DNA of 64,000 nt, taken from assembly GCA_037178855.1 (NCBI GenBank), contig JASJZC010000002.1, positions 3,844,001-3,908,000 on the forward strand, given 5' to 3'. A program made the translations under genes and the position numbers. The DNA is from Oscheius sp. JU75. Lineage: Eukaryota; Nematoda; Chromadorea; Rhabditida; Rhabditidae. The notes beneath the pieces are model-generated. The model was given only the letters and a program-made list of their open reading frames with translations. It was not told where the DNA came from and did not search any database. Below, piece by piece: positions 45,731 through 54,844 of the stretch (positions within the stretch are counted from its first letter, which is position 1; each line of letters opens with the position of its first letter).

Positions 45731-47281
45731 TCACGAGATGGACGGAGGCGTAGATTCAGACGACGTCCATTCCAGTCCCTTGTTCGTATCCTTGTTGTTC
45801 CTCCCCTCTGCTCTCTTCTTGCCAAAGAAGCCGTCAGCCTGCATCACATGATAGAAGAGAATGAAATTGGAGATGGTCAGGGAGCCAATGACGAAAAAAC
45901 AGACGAACCACTTCCAGAAGACCACCTCGAAGTAGATGATGGAGAGCCAATAGCAGAGATAGCCGGACACAGTAATGCGGAAGAGAACGAAGCTGATGAG
46001 ATTGCACATGGCCAGACAGCGGAAGGGCATGGAACGCTTGTCGACTTGGTACAGATTGCAGAGACTCCGAGTGTGCAGGGCAATCGAGTTTATCTCCATC
46101 AACAGACCTAGCACCACGGTACCCATGAACAATTCGAAGTACTAGGTTCTCAATTGGACAAAAGGAAAGGAGAACAACTTACAAAGGGAATGCAAAAACC
46201 ACACAGCACAACTATGTGATGATAGAGAAGTTCGGCAATGCGACAGCTGCCCTCGTTCAGAATCAGATCCAGGAAGTCGTGAATCAGGTAACCGGCCGAG
46301 ACGAACACCTGTGGATTCGAATGGTTTATAGGTGAGTTGACAAAGGTTCAAAGACAACTCAGAATGAACACAACAGTCAGTGTATAAGAGACAACGCTAG
46401 ACAGATCGTACTGTCTTTGTAGCTCAACGGAGTAAAGTGTATCTTAGAGAATCAGTCTGGAGCTACAATAAGATCTAAAGGAAGATGCAGATTAGCCGAA
46501 GAGGTTACGACAAGCTTGAGATATAGATATTGAGAGCCGGGAATCTACAGTGCCGTTTTTCAACAGGAGTTTAGCAACGAAAGACAACATTTTGAGAAAT
46601 GGAAGAAAATAAGAGTCACTAGAAATGATAGAGGGTAGTTGAACAGACTGGATAGTGGGATGAATGTTTCGGATTCGTAGTAAAGGACCGAGTAAGGGTA
46701 AGGTATAGGTTTGATTCGAATAGTACCGGTTTCTACACGGGTGGACGAGGATTCAAAGACCGCCCAGAACGAATCCAGCAGTCAACTTGTATACGGACCA
46801 CGAAAAAAAGGTACTATCGTCGTAGGTCAAGCGAGTAAAGTCCTAACGGAATCAGTATCCCAAAAAGAGGTAAAATCGAACGGACCAGATAGATGCAGGT
46901 GTTGTTGGTGGCCGTGTAGTCGTAAAGGAGATCCTTCCGCATCAGAATGGCGTAGGCTGCCCAGAGACCGCTGATGACCGAGTGCAGGATGGAGATCATT
47001 TCGTTCGAGATGCGCCACTTGGTCTTTACAGGAATTTCTTCTTCCTCCTGCTCATAGTTGGCCCGGTCGCGAATCCATCCGAAGAGCGAGAATTCTCCAA
47101 GAACGAGTTCGCCGAAGATGTAGAAGCGGACGAGCGACTGGCAGAGACGGAAGAAGGCGAGAGAGACGGCCACCCAGATCAGGGCCTCTAGATAACTCGA
47201 CCAGCCATCCGGACGCCAGTGATCTCCCGTCGTAGAATTATACACAAAATGATGAACAGAGGACAGAGTAGAACTAACCAT
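45731..47281 (-). CDS. TLC-domain membrane protein, TLCD1/TLCD2 (FLD-1) type
   Basis: TLCD1/2 proteins are multispanning plasma-membrane proteins that limit polyunsaturated phospholipid content and so membrane fluidity (shown for C. elegans FLD-1 and mammals). Exons 46886-47281, 46183-46308, 45731-46141 give 310 aa with about six hydrophobic helices. Family cues: WRISNEMISILHSVISGLWA at the start of the TLC domain (N/HS motif), then GYLIHDFLDLIL and ELLYHHIVVLCGF with the paired His characteristic of TLC proteins. There is no ceramide-synthase Lag1 motif, which argues against CerS. The polar tail is KKRAEGRNNKD. The gene starts 104 bp after the stop of the LRR-like gene on the same strand, with an acceptor-like CAATTTAG 27 nt before the ATG. 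Confidence 0.85.
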
Positions 47282-47385
47282 CCGCTGCGCAGCTAGTTGT
47301 GGACACTAAATTGCTCTTCGCTTGTCCCCAATGACCTTTCATGCAATCAAAAAGATTAGAAAAGTTTCTTTTTGGAAGACAACAT
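47282..47385 (-). promoter_or_regulatory. Operon-like intercistronic region (LRR-like gene to TLCD1/2-like gene)
   Basis: Only 104 bp separate the upstream stop from the downstream start on the minus strand. In sense order there is AATAAA overlapping the stop, a T-rich stretch (TTTTCTAATCTTTTTGATTG), then GCAATTTAG 27 nt before the ATG. That is the layout of a nematode operon with SL2-type trans-splicing. It is inferred from spacing; no spliced leader is visible. Confidence 0.5.
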
Positions 47386-48980
47386 TTATTGATGTTTGAT
47401 GAAACGCATCTCGTAACTGATGTGCATAACTCCAATTTCTCGCGTAAGTTGATTTTGAACCAGAAAAAAGTCTGTCACGTATTTCTCCAGAAAATTCTTG
47501 ATCATACGGCTTCTTCTGGCATAAGGCTTCAAGTCGAACTGGCTGACTATTCGACTGGATAGGCTCGAGAAACTGTTTCCCTCATGTGGAGTAATATCTT
47601 CAATGGTAATGTCTTTGACCTGGCCAGTCCCGTCGCGGAACATCTGGATATGGAAGAATGACGTGATGAATCACGAATTTTGACGCACTGACAGTCAGTC
47701 TGGAGCACTCACCTGTAAGATTCTGAGAGCGACCTGTGTCCATTCAGCTCCGTTTTCGTTCAAGAACAGAACTTCCAACTGTCGAAGAATGTTATCCGGC
47801 AAGTTGGGAAGAATATTGTACGAGTTGGACAGGTACAAATGGGTCAGATTCTGAAAGAGAGCTCTTGTAAAACAGAGATAGTGTACCTGGAAGTTGTGGA
47901 AAGAACAAATCGGAGTGGAGGGCCCTAGACGGTTCTGTAGTACGGAATACTGGACAATTTTGGCGTGCAGATCGATTTTCAGCCTCCTCGGATCCACGAT
48001 CTCGCTGATCTTCTTCAGACCATAATCGGAAATCATGGAGAAGGAAATGTGCTTGTCCACAATGTTCATGGACTGAAGGCAGGATGCAATGGTTTCAATC
48101 TGCTCGTCCGTTGGCTGGTTGATGCAGTCCTAAGATACCAGTGTCATAGAAAACAAAAGCCAATTTACCACCGACACAAAAGAGGGCTTACAGTGCCCAG
48201 TCAGTTCTCTGAATCTGTCCGGAACACTTATCGGGTCCAATTGGTAGTAAGAAGGTTCATCCATGAGCATTAAGTATCCTGTGAAAGGCAGCACAGACCG
48301 GCAATCCGCCCTGTCTTGATTGTCAGTCGAAACAAGGCCGGTCTTTGATTTCTCCTCTTCCAGCTTCTGGTTCCTCTTCTCAGCTTCCTCACCGCTCATT
48401 TCGTCAATCTCTTCCCAGGCTATCCCTCGTGGTGGAGGGAGCATCGGATCCACCTTCAGGCTGATATTGTCAAACTTTTCATCTCCACGTGTCTGGAAAT
48501 GAAACAAGTTGTCTCACACGTATCGTCTCGCCGGATAATTTCTTCGGGCGAGACTGAACGGGAGAAGCTAAGAAAAGGAAAATAGAATTATGAACGAACC
48601 TCCGGGCAGAATCTAATGGTCCTGTTGTGAAATAGACATATCTTGATGAGGTGTCGGTGAGTCTCGATGAATCGACTGTAGAATTTAGTTACTCTTCTCA
48701 TCCTAGAAAAGGCGGCTGGATTCATCTGAACAGTTTTTCTCTCTTCAATACTTTGAAATCCAACCTTGGTCAAGACAGTTTTGAGTAGATTGTCCGGAAC
48801 AGACTGTATGTTGAATCCTCGTCCTTCATAAACCTTTGGGAAGAGTTCCTTGCCCCATCTCTGAAGTCGCTCTAATTATATTTCTGTTTGAAGAAGTACC
48901 TGATAGTCAATTTTGAGACAAGTCATACAGATGTTCGGCGGCATTTCACCTTTTGGAGGCAGAGGGCGAGAGCTGCTCAT
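47386..48980 (-). CDS. LRR-like protein of an unrecognised family, copy A
   Basis: Exons 48900-48980, 48765-48869, 48600-48725, 48169-48492, 47887-48129, 47713-47850, 47386-47643 give 424 aa. There is no signal peptide. Two Cys pairs lie near the start (ICMTC). An F-box-like helical part follows (QSVPDNLLKTVLTK then NPAAFSRMRRVTKFYSRFIE). A charged insert holds MSGEEAEKRNQKLEEEKSK, and a leucine-rich-repeat-like stretch holds NLTHLYLSNSYN and LEVLFLNENG. This recalls the F-box plus LRR adaptor layout expanded in nematodes, where such proteins serve SCF ubiquitin ligases, but the F-box is too weak to assert. It is head-to-head with paralogue B (starts 297 bp apart) and probably the first gene of an operon with the TLCD1/2-like gene. 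Confidence 0.75.
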
Positions 48981-49277
48981 CTGAAAGCACTTCTATGATA
49001 GGTTTCGAAACTTATGGAGACTAGAAATCGATTTCTGTAGGTGGAATTAGTGAAAGATTCGTAAGTCTACGAAAAAAAAAACAACAACAGTCACAACAAT
49101 ATAGTCGGAGCGCGTTTACACTGAGTGTCAAAATGCACTCCATTTCCAATGCTATCTAATTCATTTCTCATTGTGAAATGTTTCTAGACCTGCAGAAGAA
49201 TTGCTTTCCCCCCGCTGTTTCCATCACGACGAAGCCCTGCTTATAATTATACGAGGTCTCATTTTCACCCAGTGTCG
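48981..49277. promoter_or_regulatory. Shared promoter region of the head-to-head LRR-like paralogues
   Basis: 297 bp between divergent start codons. It holds an A-rich run (49071-49083) and ACAACAACAG. No TATA box was assigned. TTTCAG just before the copy A start could be a trans-splice acceptor. Confidence 0.45.
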
Positions 49278-50859
49278 ATGAACTTTCCTCTAGTCGACGC
49301 CGATTTTTGTGAGACATGTCTTCTGGGAGATTTTGAAGTGAGCTGTTCCTCTTTCAGTAGGTAGCCTTTCAGTTGGATCCGGAAGACAATCTGGCTCCAC
49401 GAGTAGCCAAGAGCGGAAAATTCAGTTTGAGCCAAATACCGGACTCATGTCTGCGAGCGACTCTAGAGAGGGTAAATTTTGAGAGAAACAGTACATTTTC
49501 AAAGTTTCAGATGAATCAGACTGCCTTCACACGAATGAGAAGAATCAACAGGGCCGTCAGCAAGTTCATTGAAGATAATCGCACGAGGCTGAACATCAGT
49601 CTATTTCATAACTACGTCATTCGATTCGAGCGTAAATTCGTGAGTTTCCATCAAATCTGTTCAGTACCAGCAATTTTGTAGGACAGTCCCGGAACACAGG
49701 TCATCTTCATACGTTCCCGACCAAGACGATCGGAAGACCTTACTGACAAGTTCCCATACCACGAGGTTTTCGGATGCGGAGACTTGATGGATCTACTGGA
49801 AAAGACACCGACTGTTGTAGAAGCAAATGAATCTTCTTCGAGCGAATCCGTCTCGGTGCAGTTTCTACAAAAGACAAAACAGGAATTTTTAGACAGTCGA
49901 AGGGATAACCAAGTATATAAACAATGTGAATCTGTCGGAAGCCTTCAGTCTCGATCTGGACATCTTCAGACGCTGTGAATTTCTCCAGAGAGAGTTCAAA
50001 GGCAACTACAGACCCTGTTATTACGTTGTGGTGAGTTTTTTTAACCACTCAAAGCATATCTTCAGTATGTTTCTGACTATTTCGGGGATCCGAATCCTGA
50101 CGTTGTACCCTTCGTCCACTTCTTGCAACACACTAACCAGACTGGCGGCTTTGTCAAGTTCTACTCGACACTTCCGAGTATTTTGAACGCAATAGTCGAG
50201 GTTTTAAGGCCAAAACACGTCTATATGAACTTATTTGTTCGTAACAACAACCTGGTCAAGGAATATACTTTTCGATCGATCATGCAGGTAAAGCTAATCA
50301 CTGAAACATGTCGAAATACTTCAAGGACGTTCGAAGAATGACTATCACCGAAGATTTCGTTCTGTCGATGGAGCCTGGAGCGGTCAAATATCTCATGGAA
50401 TCATCTGAGCATGTGCACATCCATAAGGTTTCAATCAATCGGAAGGAATATTTGGAACCGATCAAGGAAGGACTGATGGTGCGTCTTTATCAAGATGACA
50501 GTATAAACATTTCTAGGCTTGGAAATTGAGAAGTACGTCTCTCAAGACCTTCGTTTTCTCGTGCGACTGCCACATTACCGCCTTCGTCTATTACAAGAGA
50601 CTCTTCGCAGACTTGAGTCCTGTTGATTTGAGCATGGAAACTTGTATTGAACTCAGCTCCCAGTATCCGGATCTTCTAGAGGTTCTAATTGAATACAAGT
50701 CAAAAAAAAGGTTCATTTCAGTGGATACCACTTCTGGAAGCCGTCGATCCGACAGAGTTGTTTCCTCTGAGGCAGTTCTTTTTTTTTGAAGGCGCGAGCG
50801 GATTGGCTGTTGTTGCGGTCAACAACGAGGCACGAAGATTCCAGATGACCGTTCTGTAA
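49278..50859 (+). CDS. LRR-like protein of an unrecognised family, copy B
   Basis: Exons 49278-49337, 49373-49471, 49511-49639, 49682-49855, 49893-50030, 50066-50287, 50326-50478, 50517-50681, 50722-50859 give 425 aa, matching copy A (424 aa). Shared features: an N-terminal Cys pair (FCETC), the QIPDSCLRATLER segment followed by NQTAFTRMRRINRAVSKFIE, and the DNRTRLNISLFHNYVIRF stretch, each with a counterpart in copy A. Copy B has two extra introns (49856-49892, 50682-50721). The first of these restores the frame only if GTGCAG is used as donor. It lacks the Lys/Glu-rich insert of copy A and instead carries a Ser-rich patch (ESSSSESVS). Function unknown; a protein-interaction adaptor is the best guess. 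Confidence 0.75.
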
Positions 50860-50975
50860 TAAATTCTCCTTAATATTTGGTTTTTCTGGTCATAGTGATT
50901 GGATGCGCTGTACGTGCTCGTAAACAGCTGTCGAAGAGGAACTTTGGACTGAGAGTGAGAAATCTGGAAACCTAT

Positions 50976-51091
50976 AAGAACTTGTTCTCTGCTCATTTTG
51001 TCGTTCCACCTTTCAGTCAGCTAGCAGGAGGGTCGTCTATAAAACTGTCCAGGAGGGTAAGCTGGAGTACCCAATCCTAAGTGTCTCTTAC
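50976..51091 (+). repeat. Diverged upstream duplicate of the first exon of the 257-aa gene
   Basis: About 116 bp matching 51259-51374 closely, including the TTTCAG acceptor, the first coding exon and the start of intron 1 (GTAAGCTGGAGTACCC). In this copy the ATG has become AGG and the intron lacks the CTTACTTCAG acceptor, so it cannot make the same first exon. Confidence 0.7.
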
Positions 51092-51311
51092 TTTCCTTGG
51101 AGACATCACATGTTTCTTGGAGCGCGCCTCATTGATCATAAATGACTGTGTTCCTAGATAAGAGCCCCAGGGATGCCGTGACCCCCTACTCTCACTTCAA
51201 AAACAGTTTATGCCGAAACTACGTATTTCAACCGGACCTAAGAGATAAGATACTGGGAAAGAACTCATTCTCTGTTCATTTTCTCGTTTTATCTCCCAGT
51301 CAACTAGCAGA

Positions 51312-52239
51312 ATGGTCGTCTACGAAACTGTCCAGGAGGGTAAGCTGGAGTACCCATTCCTAAGTGTCTCTTACTTCAGAAAGCAATCTGGTCATCCAGG
51401 TCGAGGCCAACCTGCAAACGGGCAATTTTAAAATCCCAAAAACTAATGTTACGAAGACCACCAAAATTTCAAACTTTCGTGGCATCAAGAACCTAGAATG
51501 CTCCGCGATTACTTGCGAGGATACCCAAAATGGAAAAGTCACTCATACCTCGGGATTGGCATGTTCGGTTCCTGTGGGAAAGCATGGTCAGCTCCAGGTA
51601 TGGAGCTATTTTGTAATAAAACTATTCAAATTCTAGATTGGTGGTCGTGTCTCTCAGAACTCGGTTACGGTTCCAATAATGTTCAAAGGCACTAATGGAA
51701 ATTCACTGGGAATGGAAGTTTCTCTTACTGCTGACATCAGAGAGATTAAGAAGATTGTATGTCCATTTGTTGCATCCAATTAACCAAGTCACAGGGTCTT
51801 ACGCTGGTCAGTGTCATTAACATCCCTGAGGTTGACGGACAACTGGTCATCAAGTACAACATCCTTACCCAAGCCTTTGTGGTTCAGTATCGTTCTAAGC
51901 TTTCGGGAGGCAGAAAGGATGACGACGACGACGACACTACCGACTGTTGTTCCGTGGAGATCGTTTTGGACTTGCATCGCGGATTGATTGATCCTCGAAC
52001 ACACGAGTACGAAAACACGAGTTGCTACAAGGAGGACGTCACAGCTCTAGCATATGATGTGAGTAAGTTGATCGCAGGGGATAGTCGTATTTTAGTCATC
52101 TGTACTGGGCAACATTGGTAAGACAGTTACAAATGGAATTGTGAACACGGCTAATGCTATCGGAGATGGATTCATTGCGTTCTTCAGAGTAATCAATCCT
52201 GTCGGAAACGATGAGTCTCGTCATGTTGTCTACAACTGA
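51312..52239 (+). CDS. Hypothetical 257-aa protein with Asp run and Cys pair
   Basis: Exons 51312-51339, 51380-51597, 51637-51756, 51795-52058, 52096-52239 join in frame to 257 aa. I do not recognise the family. There is no signal peptide. Beta-rich segments alternate hydrophobic and polar residues (SNLVIQVEANLQTGNF, NSVTVPIMFKGTNG). A loop carries SGGRKDDDDDDTTDCC with a run of six Asp, and ENTSCY follows. The C-terminal GKTVTNGIVNTANAIGDGFI then FFRVINPVG is Gly/Asn-rich and could be amphipathic. Correct phase over four introns and strong TTNTAG/CAG acceptors support it as a real gene. CCCAG 12 nt before the ATG suits trans-splicing. It lies downstream of LRR copy B on the same strand, with the duplicated exon between. 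Confidence 0.7.
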
Positions 52240-52546
52240 TTGTGAGATCTCTCACTTCCGATAAACATATATCCATTTCTTCCAATAATTTCTTCTCAGA
52301 CCAGAATAATAATGTGTATCATGAGGAACCACACAACTGATTCAGACTCCAGCTGACAGTCACATAGCTGTTTTGAAATGTCCCGATCTTGTTATGTTGG
52401 GCTGCCGCGCGCACTCCATGGCGAAGCGGCTCTGTTGTCAAAACAACCAGGCTCTCCTTTTAATTCCTACGGAGGCTGTTCCAGACAATTTGTTCTCAAT
52501 TTCTACGCCGTTTCTCACTACTACACGGTCGATTTCAGTTTTCAAA
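52240..52546. other. Interval between the 257-aa gene and the 90-aa membrane protein gene
   Basis: 307 bp. A 65-codon open stretch from 52378 has no splice link. GATTTCAG ending at 52538, eight bases before the next ATG, suits a trans-splice acceptor. Confidence 0.4.
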
Positions 52547-52897
52547 ATGGCTATGGAAAATATGTCTCAAGGTAGTTCCGGTGATCAGGCTTGTAGCTTT
52601 TCTAGCTGTAAATAAGGACAATTTCAGCCCAGTCTCACTTGTCGTCACTGTGGAAGCGCTGTCAATGTCAGACTAGGTGATATGAAGTGAGTTGAAAGAC
52701 ACATACCAGAACTATCCTAGCTCAGAGACCATAAGAAAATCTGTGAACATAAGACTACTGTCCCGACTCCGACAGTCATCAAGACCTGTCAACCTTTGAT
52801 GGAAAAGAATGGCCGAGAGATTGGAGTCCTCCTCATGCTCCTGTTCGGATTCCTTCTGTTGGTCATGGTCGCGCCTATGAATAGCTACATTTCGTAA
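52547..52897 (+). CDS. Small zinc-ribbon-like single-pass membrane protein
   Basis: Exons 52547-52588, 52628-52686, 52726-52897 give 90 aa. After a short polar N-terminus comes LTCRHCGSAVNVRLGDMKDH followed by KKICEH, a CxxC then HxxxCxH set that could bind one zinc ion. A Thr/Pro-rich linker leads to a C-terminal membrane helix (IGVLLMLLFGFLLLVMVAP). The layout recalls LITAF-like proteins, but the Cys/His order and the helix at the very end do not fit that family, so no name is given. Joining exon 1 in frame needs a GC donor (CAGGCTTGT at 52586). If that is wrong, the N-terminus differs but the zinc and membrane parts stand. Confidence 0.5.
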
Positions 52898-53018
52898 AAT
52901 TCCCATGTTGTTTGCCGGTACGCGACGCACTCCTACGTCTTTCTAGAACTCTCTAGACGATCTTTGCATTTCCATTTTGTGTACATATCTCTGTATGAAG
53001 GCTTACTTGAGACTAGCC

Positions 53019-53294
53019 TTATTTATGGGCATGTCTCTGGACACGGATGTGATAGTCAGCTCCGAAAGGACGATGACACATATCCCCTTCTTTAGTATGA
53101 CAGAACAGAAGGACAGCTGGAACCTTTGACTTCTCACAAAGGTGGGCATTTCCTGGAAAAATGTACTTTCCAACAAGAGAAACAATCCCATTGTGAGAAA
53201 CAACAGACAATGAGTGTTTGGTAGGAATGGCGACACAGCTTCTTCTGATTGGCAGCTTTGACGACGAGATGAGCCAGTGGATGCTTGTTTTCAT
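53019..53294 (-). CDS. Possible 91-aa single-exon gene
   Basis: An open stretch between the 90-aa protein gene and the Ly6-like gene. It opens at an ATG directly preceded by GTCCTAG, acceptor-like. The later two thirds (HNGIVSLVGKYIFPGNAHLC, then PFGADYHIRVQRHAHK) have codon use and composition that look coding, with varied third positions and few rare residues. There is no recognised family, signal peptide or membrane segment. It could equally be a chance open frame or part of a longer transcript. Confidence 0.25.
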   Translation of the reverse strand: MKTSIHWLISSSKLPIRRSCVAIPTKHSLSVVSHNGIVSLVGKYIFPGNAHLCEKSKVPAVLLFCHTKEGDMCHRPFGADYHIRVQRHAHK

Positions 53295-53450
53295 CTAGGA
53301 CTTTCCCAAACCTTGGAGCAAAGGCGTGTCAGTTGGCTCTCGAACTTCTAAAATAAAGGTATACCCACAGAAGAACAAAAGAGCCTTTACAAACAGTTTA
53401 TTTTAGATGGAAACGACGAAGGAGAAAAGTCTTCTCAGAACGCCGACAAC

Positions 53451-54063
53451 TCATTGCTTGGTGTAGTCCATCAGCTGCTTCATTCTCATCGAGAAGGGCA
53501 TGTCGCTCTGTCCTGATTTGTTTTCTTCTTCTTCGGGCTGCTGGCCCTTGTTGCACTGCTCTCCGTGGCAGCAGCAGATTTTCTGGCTTGTCTTCTCCTC
53601 CACATGGCAGCCTTCTTCCTTGTCCTTGCAGAAGTCGCCTCCACATCCGACTGACATAGTTCCGTCGGCGAGACGTTCCCATCGGCAACTACGTTCCTTT
53701 CCAGGACAAGGAGCTATGATGGGGTCCGAGATGAGCCCATAGAAGCAGTGGAAGTAGAGCGGGCTCCTGTTACAGTTGTCGCCCTCGTCGCAGCAGCAAT
53801 AGGTCGTCTCTTTGTCCGGGTTGCTCGTGCAGCCGGCCTTGCAGATGGAGCTACAGCCAGTCGGCGTCACAGTGAATGCGCCTCGGATGGAAGTACGCTT
53901 CTCGTACTGGCAGTTGTCCGAGTCGGAAGGGCACTTCTCCGATTTGTTGGAGAGATCTGTACAAGTTGAGGGCAGGCGAGGGAGTAGACTTGCATGTAGT
54001 GTTGACGAGGCAGACACGGCCACTGGTAGCGTGGACCAGGAAGAGGAGCAGGAGAAGGCGCAT
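53451..54063 (-). CDS. Secreted Cys-rich protein with two Ly6/three-finger-like modules
   Basis: Signal peptide exon (MRLLLLLFLVHATSG) at about 54018-54063 and a long exon 53451-53956, about 183 aa in all. The mature part has two Cys-rich modules, each ending in the CCC...CN signature of the Ly6/uPAR and TGF-beta-receptor ectodomain superfold (TTYCCCDEGDNCN and QKICCCHGEQCN), with upstream GCSSICKAGC and GCGGDFCKDKEEGC. It ends in a polar Glu-rich tail without a hydrophobic anchor, so it looks secreted rather than GPI-linked. The first donor is uncertain: GTGTCT and GTGGCC both restore the frame. Without splicing the long exon has no signal peptide. Possible roles are receptor modulation or ligand binding; none is shown. 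Confidence 0.7.
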
Positions 54064-54844
54064 CGTCGACTATCCCTGAGCGGAGCTGGAGCTTGAATGC
54101 TTTTCTTTCCCAGAAGACAGCTTACGTTAACATTTTCCGACAAGTTCTGACCTGCTCAGTTTGTGGCAGGACCCAAGGTCTTTGTCGAAGCGAGGACGTA
54201 CATGTTTTCCTCGCAACTTCGTAACTTTTCAATTTGAAATTTACTTTATTACTTTCCAATTAGAAGAATGAAGAATGAAACAGCAGATTGCGGCACAAGT
54301 TGAGCATAATAAATTCCAGAGTTAAAGCAGAATGAACCTCGGTTCAATCGACCTGGGCCTGTCCTATCTCTCATTGTTTGACTTCCTACTCAAAGTTTGG
54401 AAATTGGACTCCAAATGCTACTGAATAACACATTGTTTCGTAACCTTGCTCAACTAGACGGGAGAAATATATAAATGTCGCCTGTGTTTACCTACTTCAA
54501 CCCATTCCAAAGATCAGATCTGACCAGCCCAAAATTGCACAAGAGAGACCGCAGCATGAATCACTTCCCATAAAGCTGTACGGCTCATTGTGTCTCCGAT
54601 CGTCTAGCGCCTCTAGTCACTCTTTGGTCTCTCCTTCTGATCTTTTGGTCGCCGTCGTGATGTCAACACATGGCGGCGGCTTCCCCGGCCTCTCTCGGTT
54701 GTGCAATATCGCGTTCTGGCGCCGCCTTCTCTACTATAAAAGTCGAAAAGTGTTCTTGTCAACCATCATTCAACCACTCTTTGATCGATTACAGGTCAAA
54801 ACATTTATCCACGTTTGAGTTCTTCCCATGAAAACCACGAGAAA
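54064..54844. other. Intergenic region Ly6-like gene to P-glycoprotein 1
   Basis: 781 bp between divergent genes. ATATATAAA near 54466-54474 and TATAAAAG near 54736 are TATA-like. GATTACAG ending at 54795 could be a trans-splice acceptor. The upstream ATG at 54829 opens a frame that does not fit exon 2, so 54845 is taken as the start. Confidence 0.5.
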
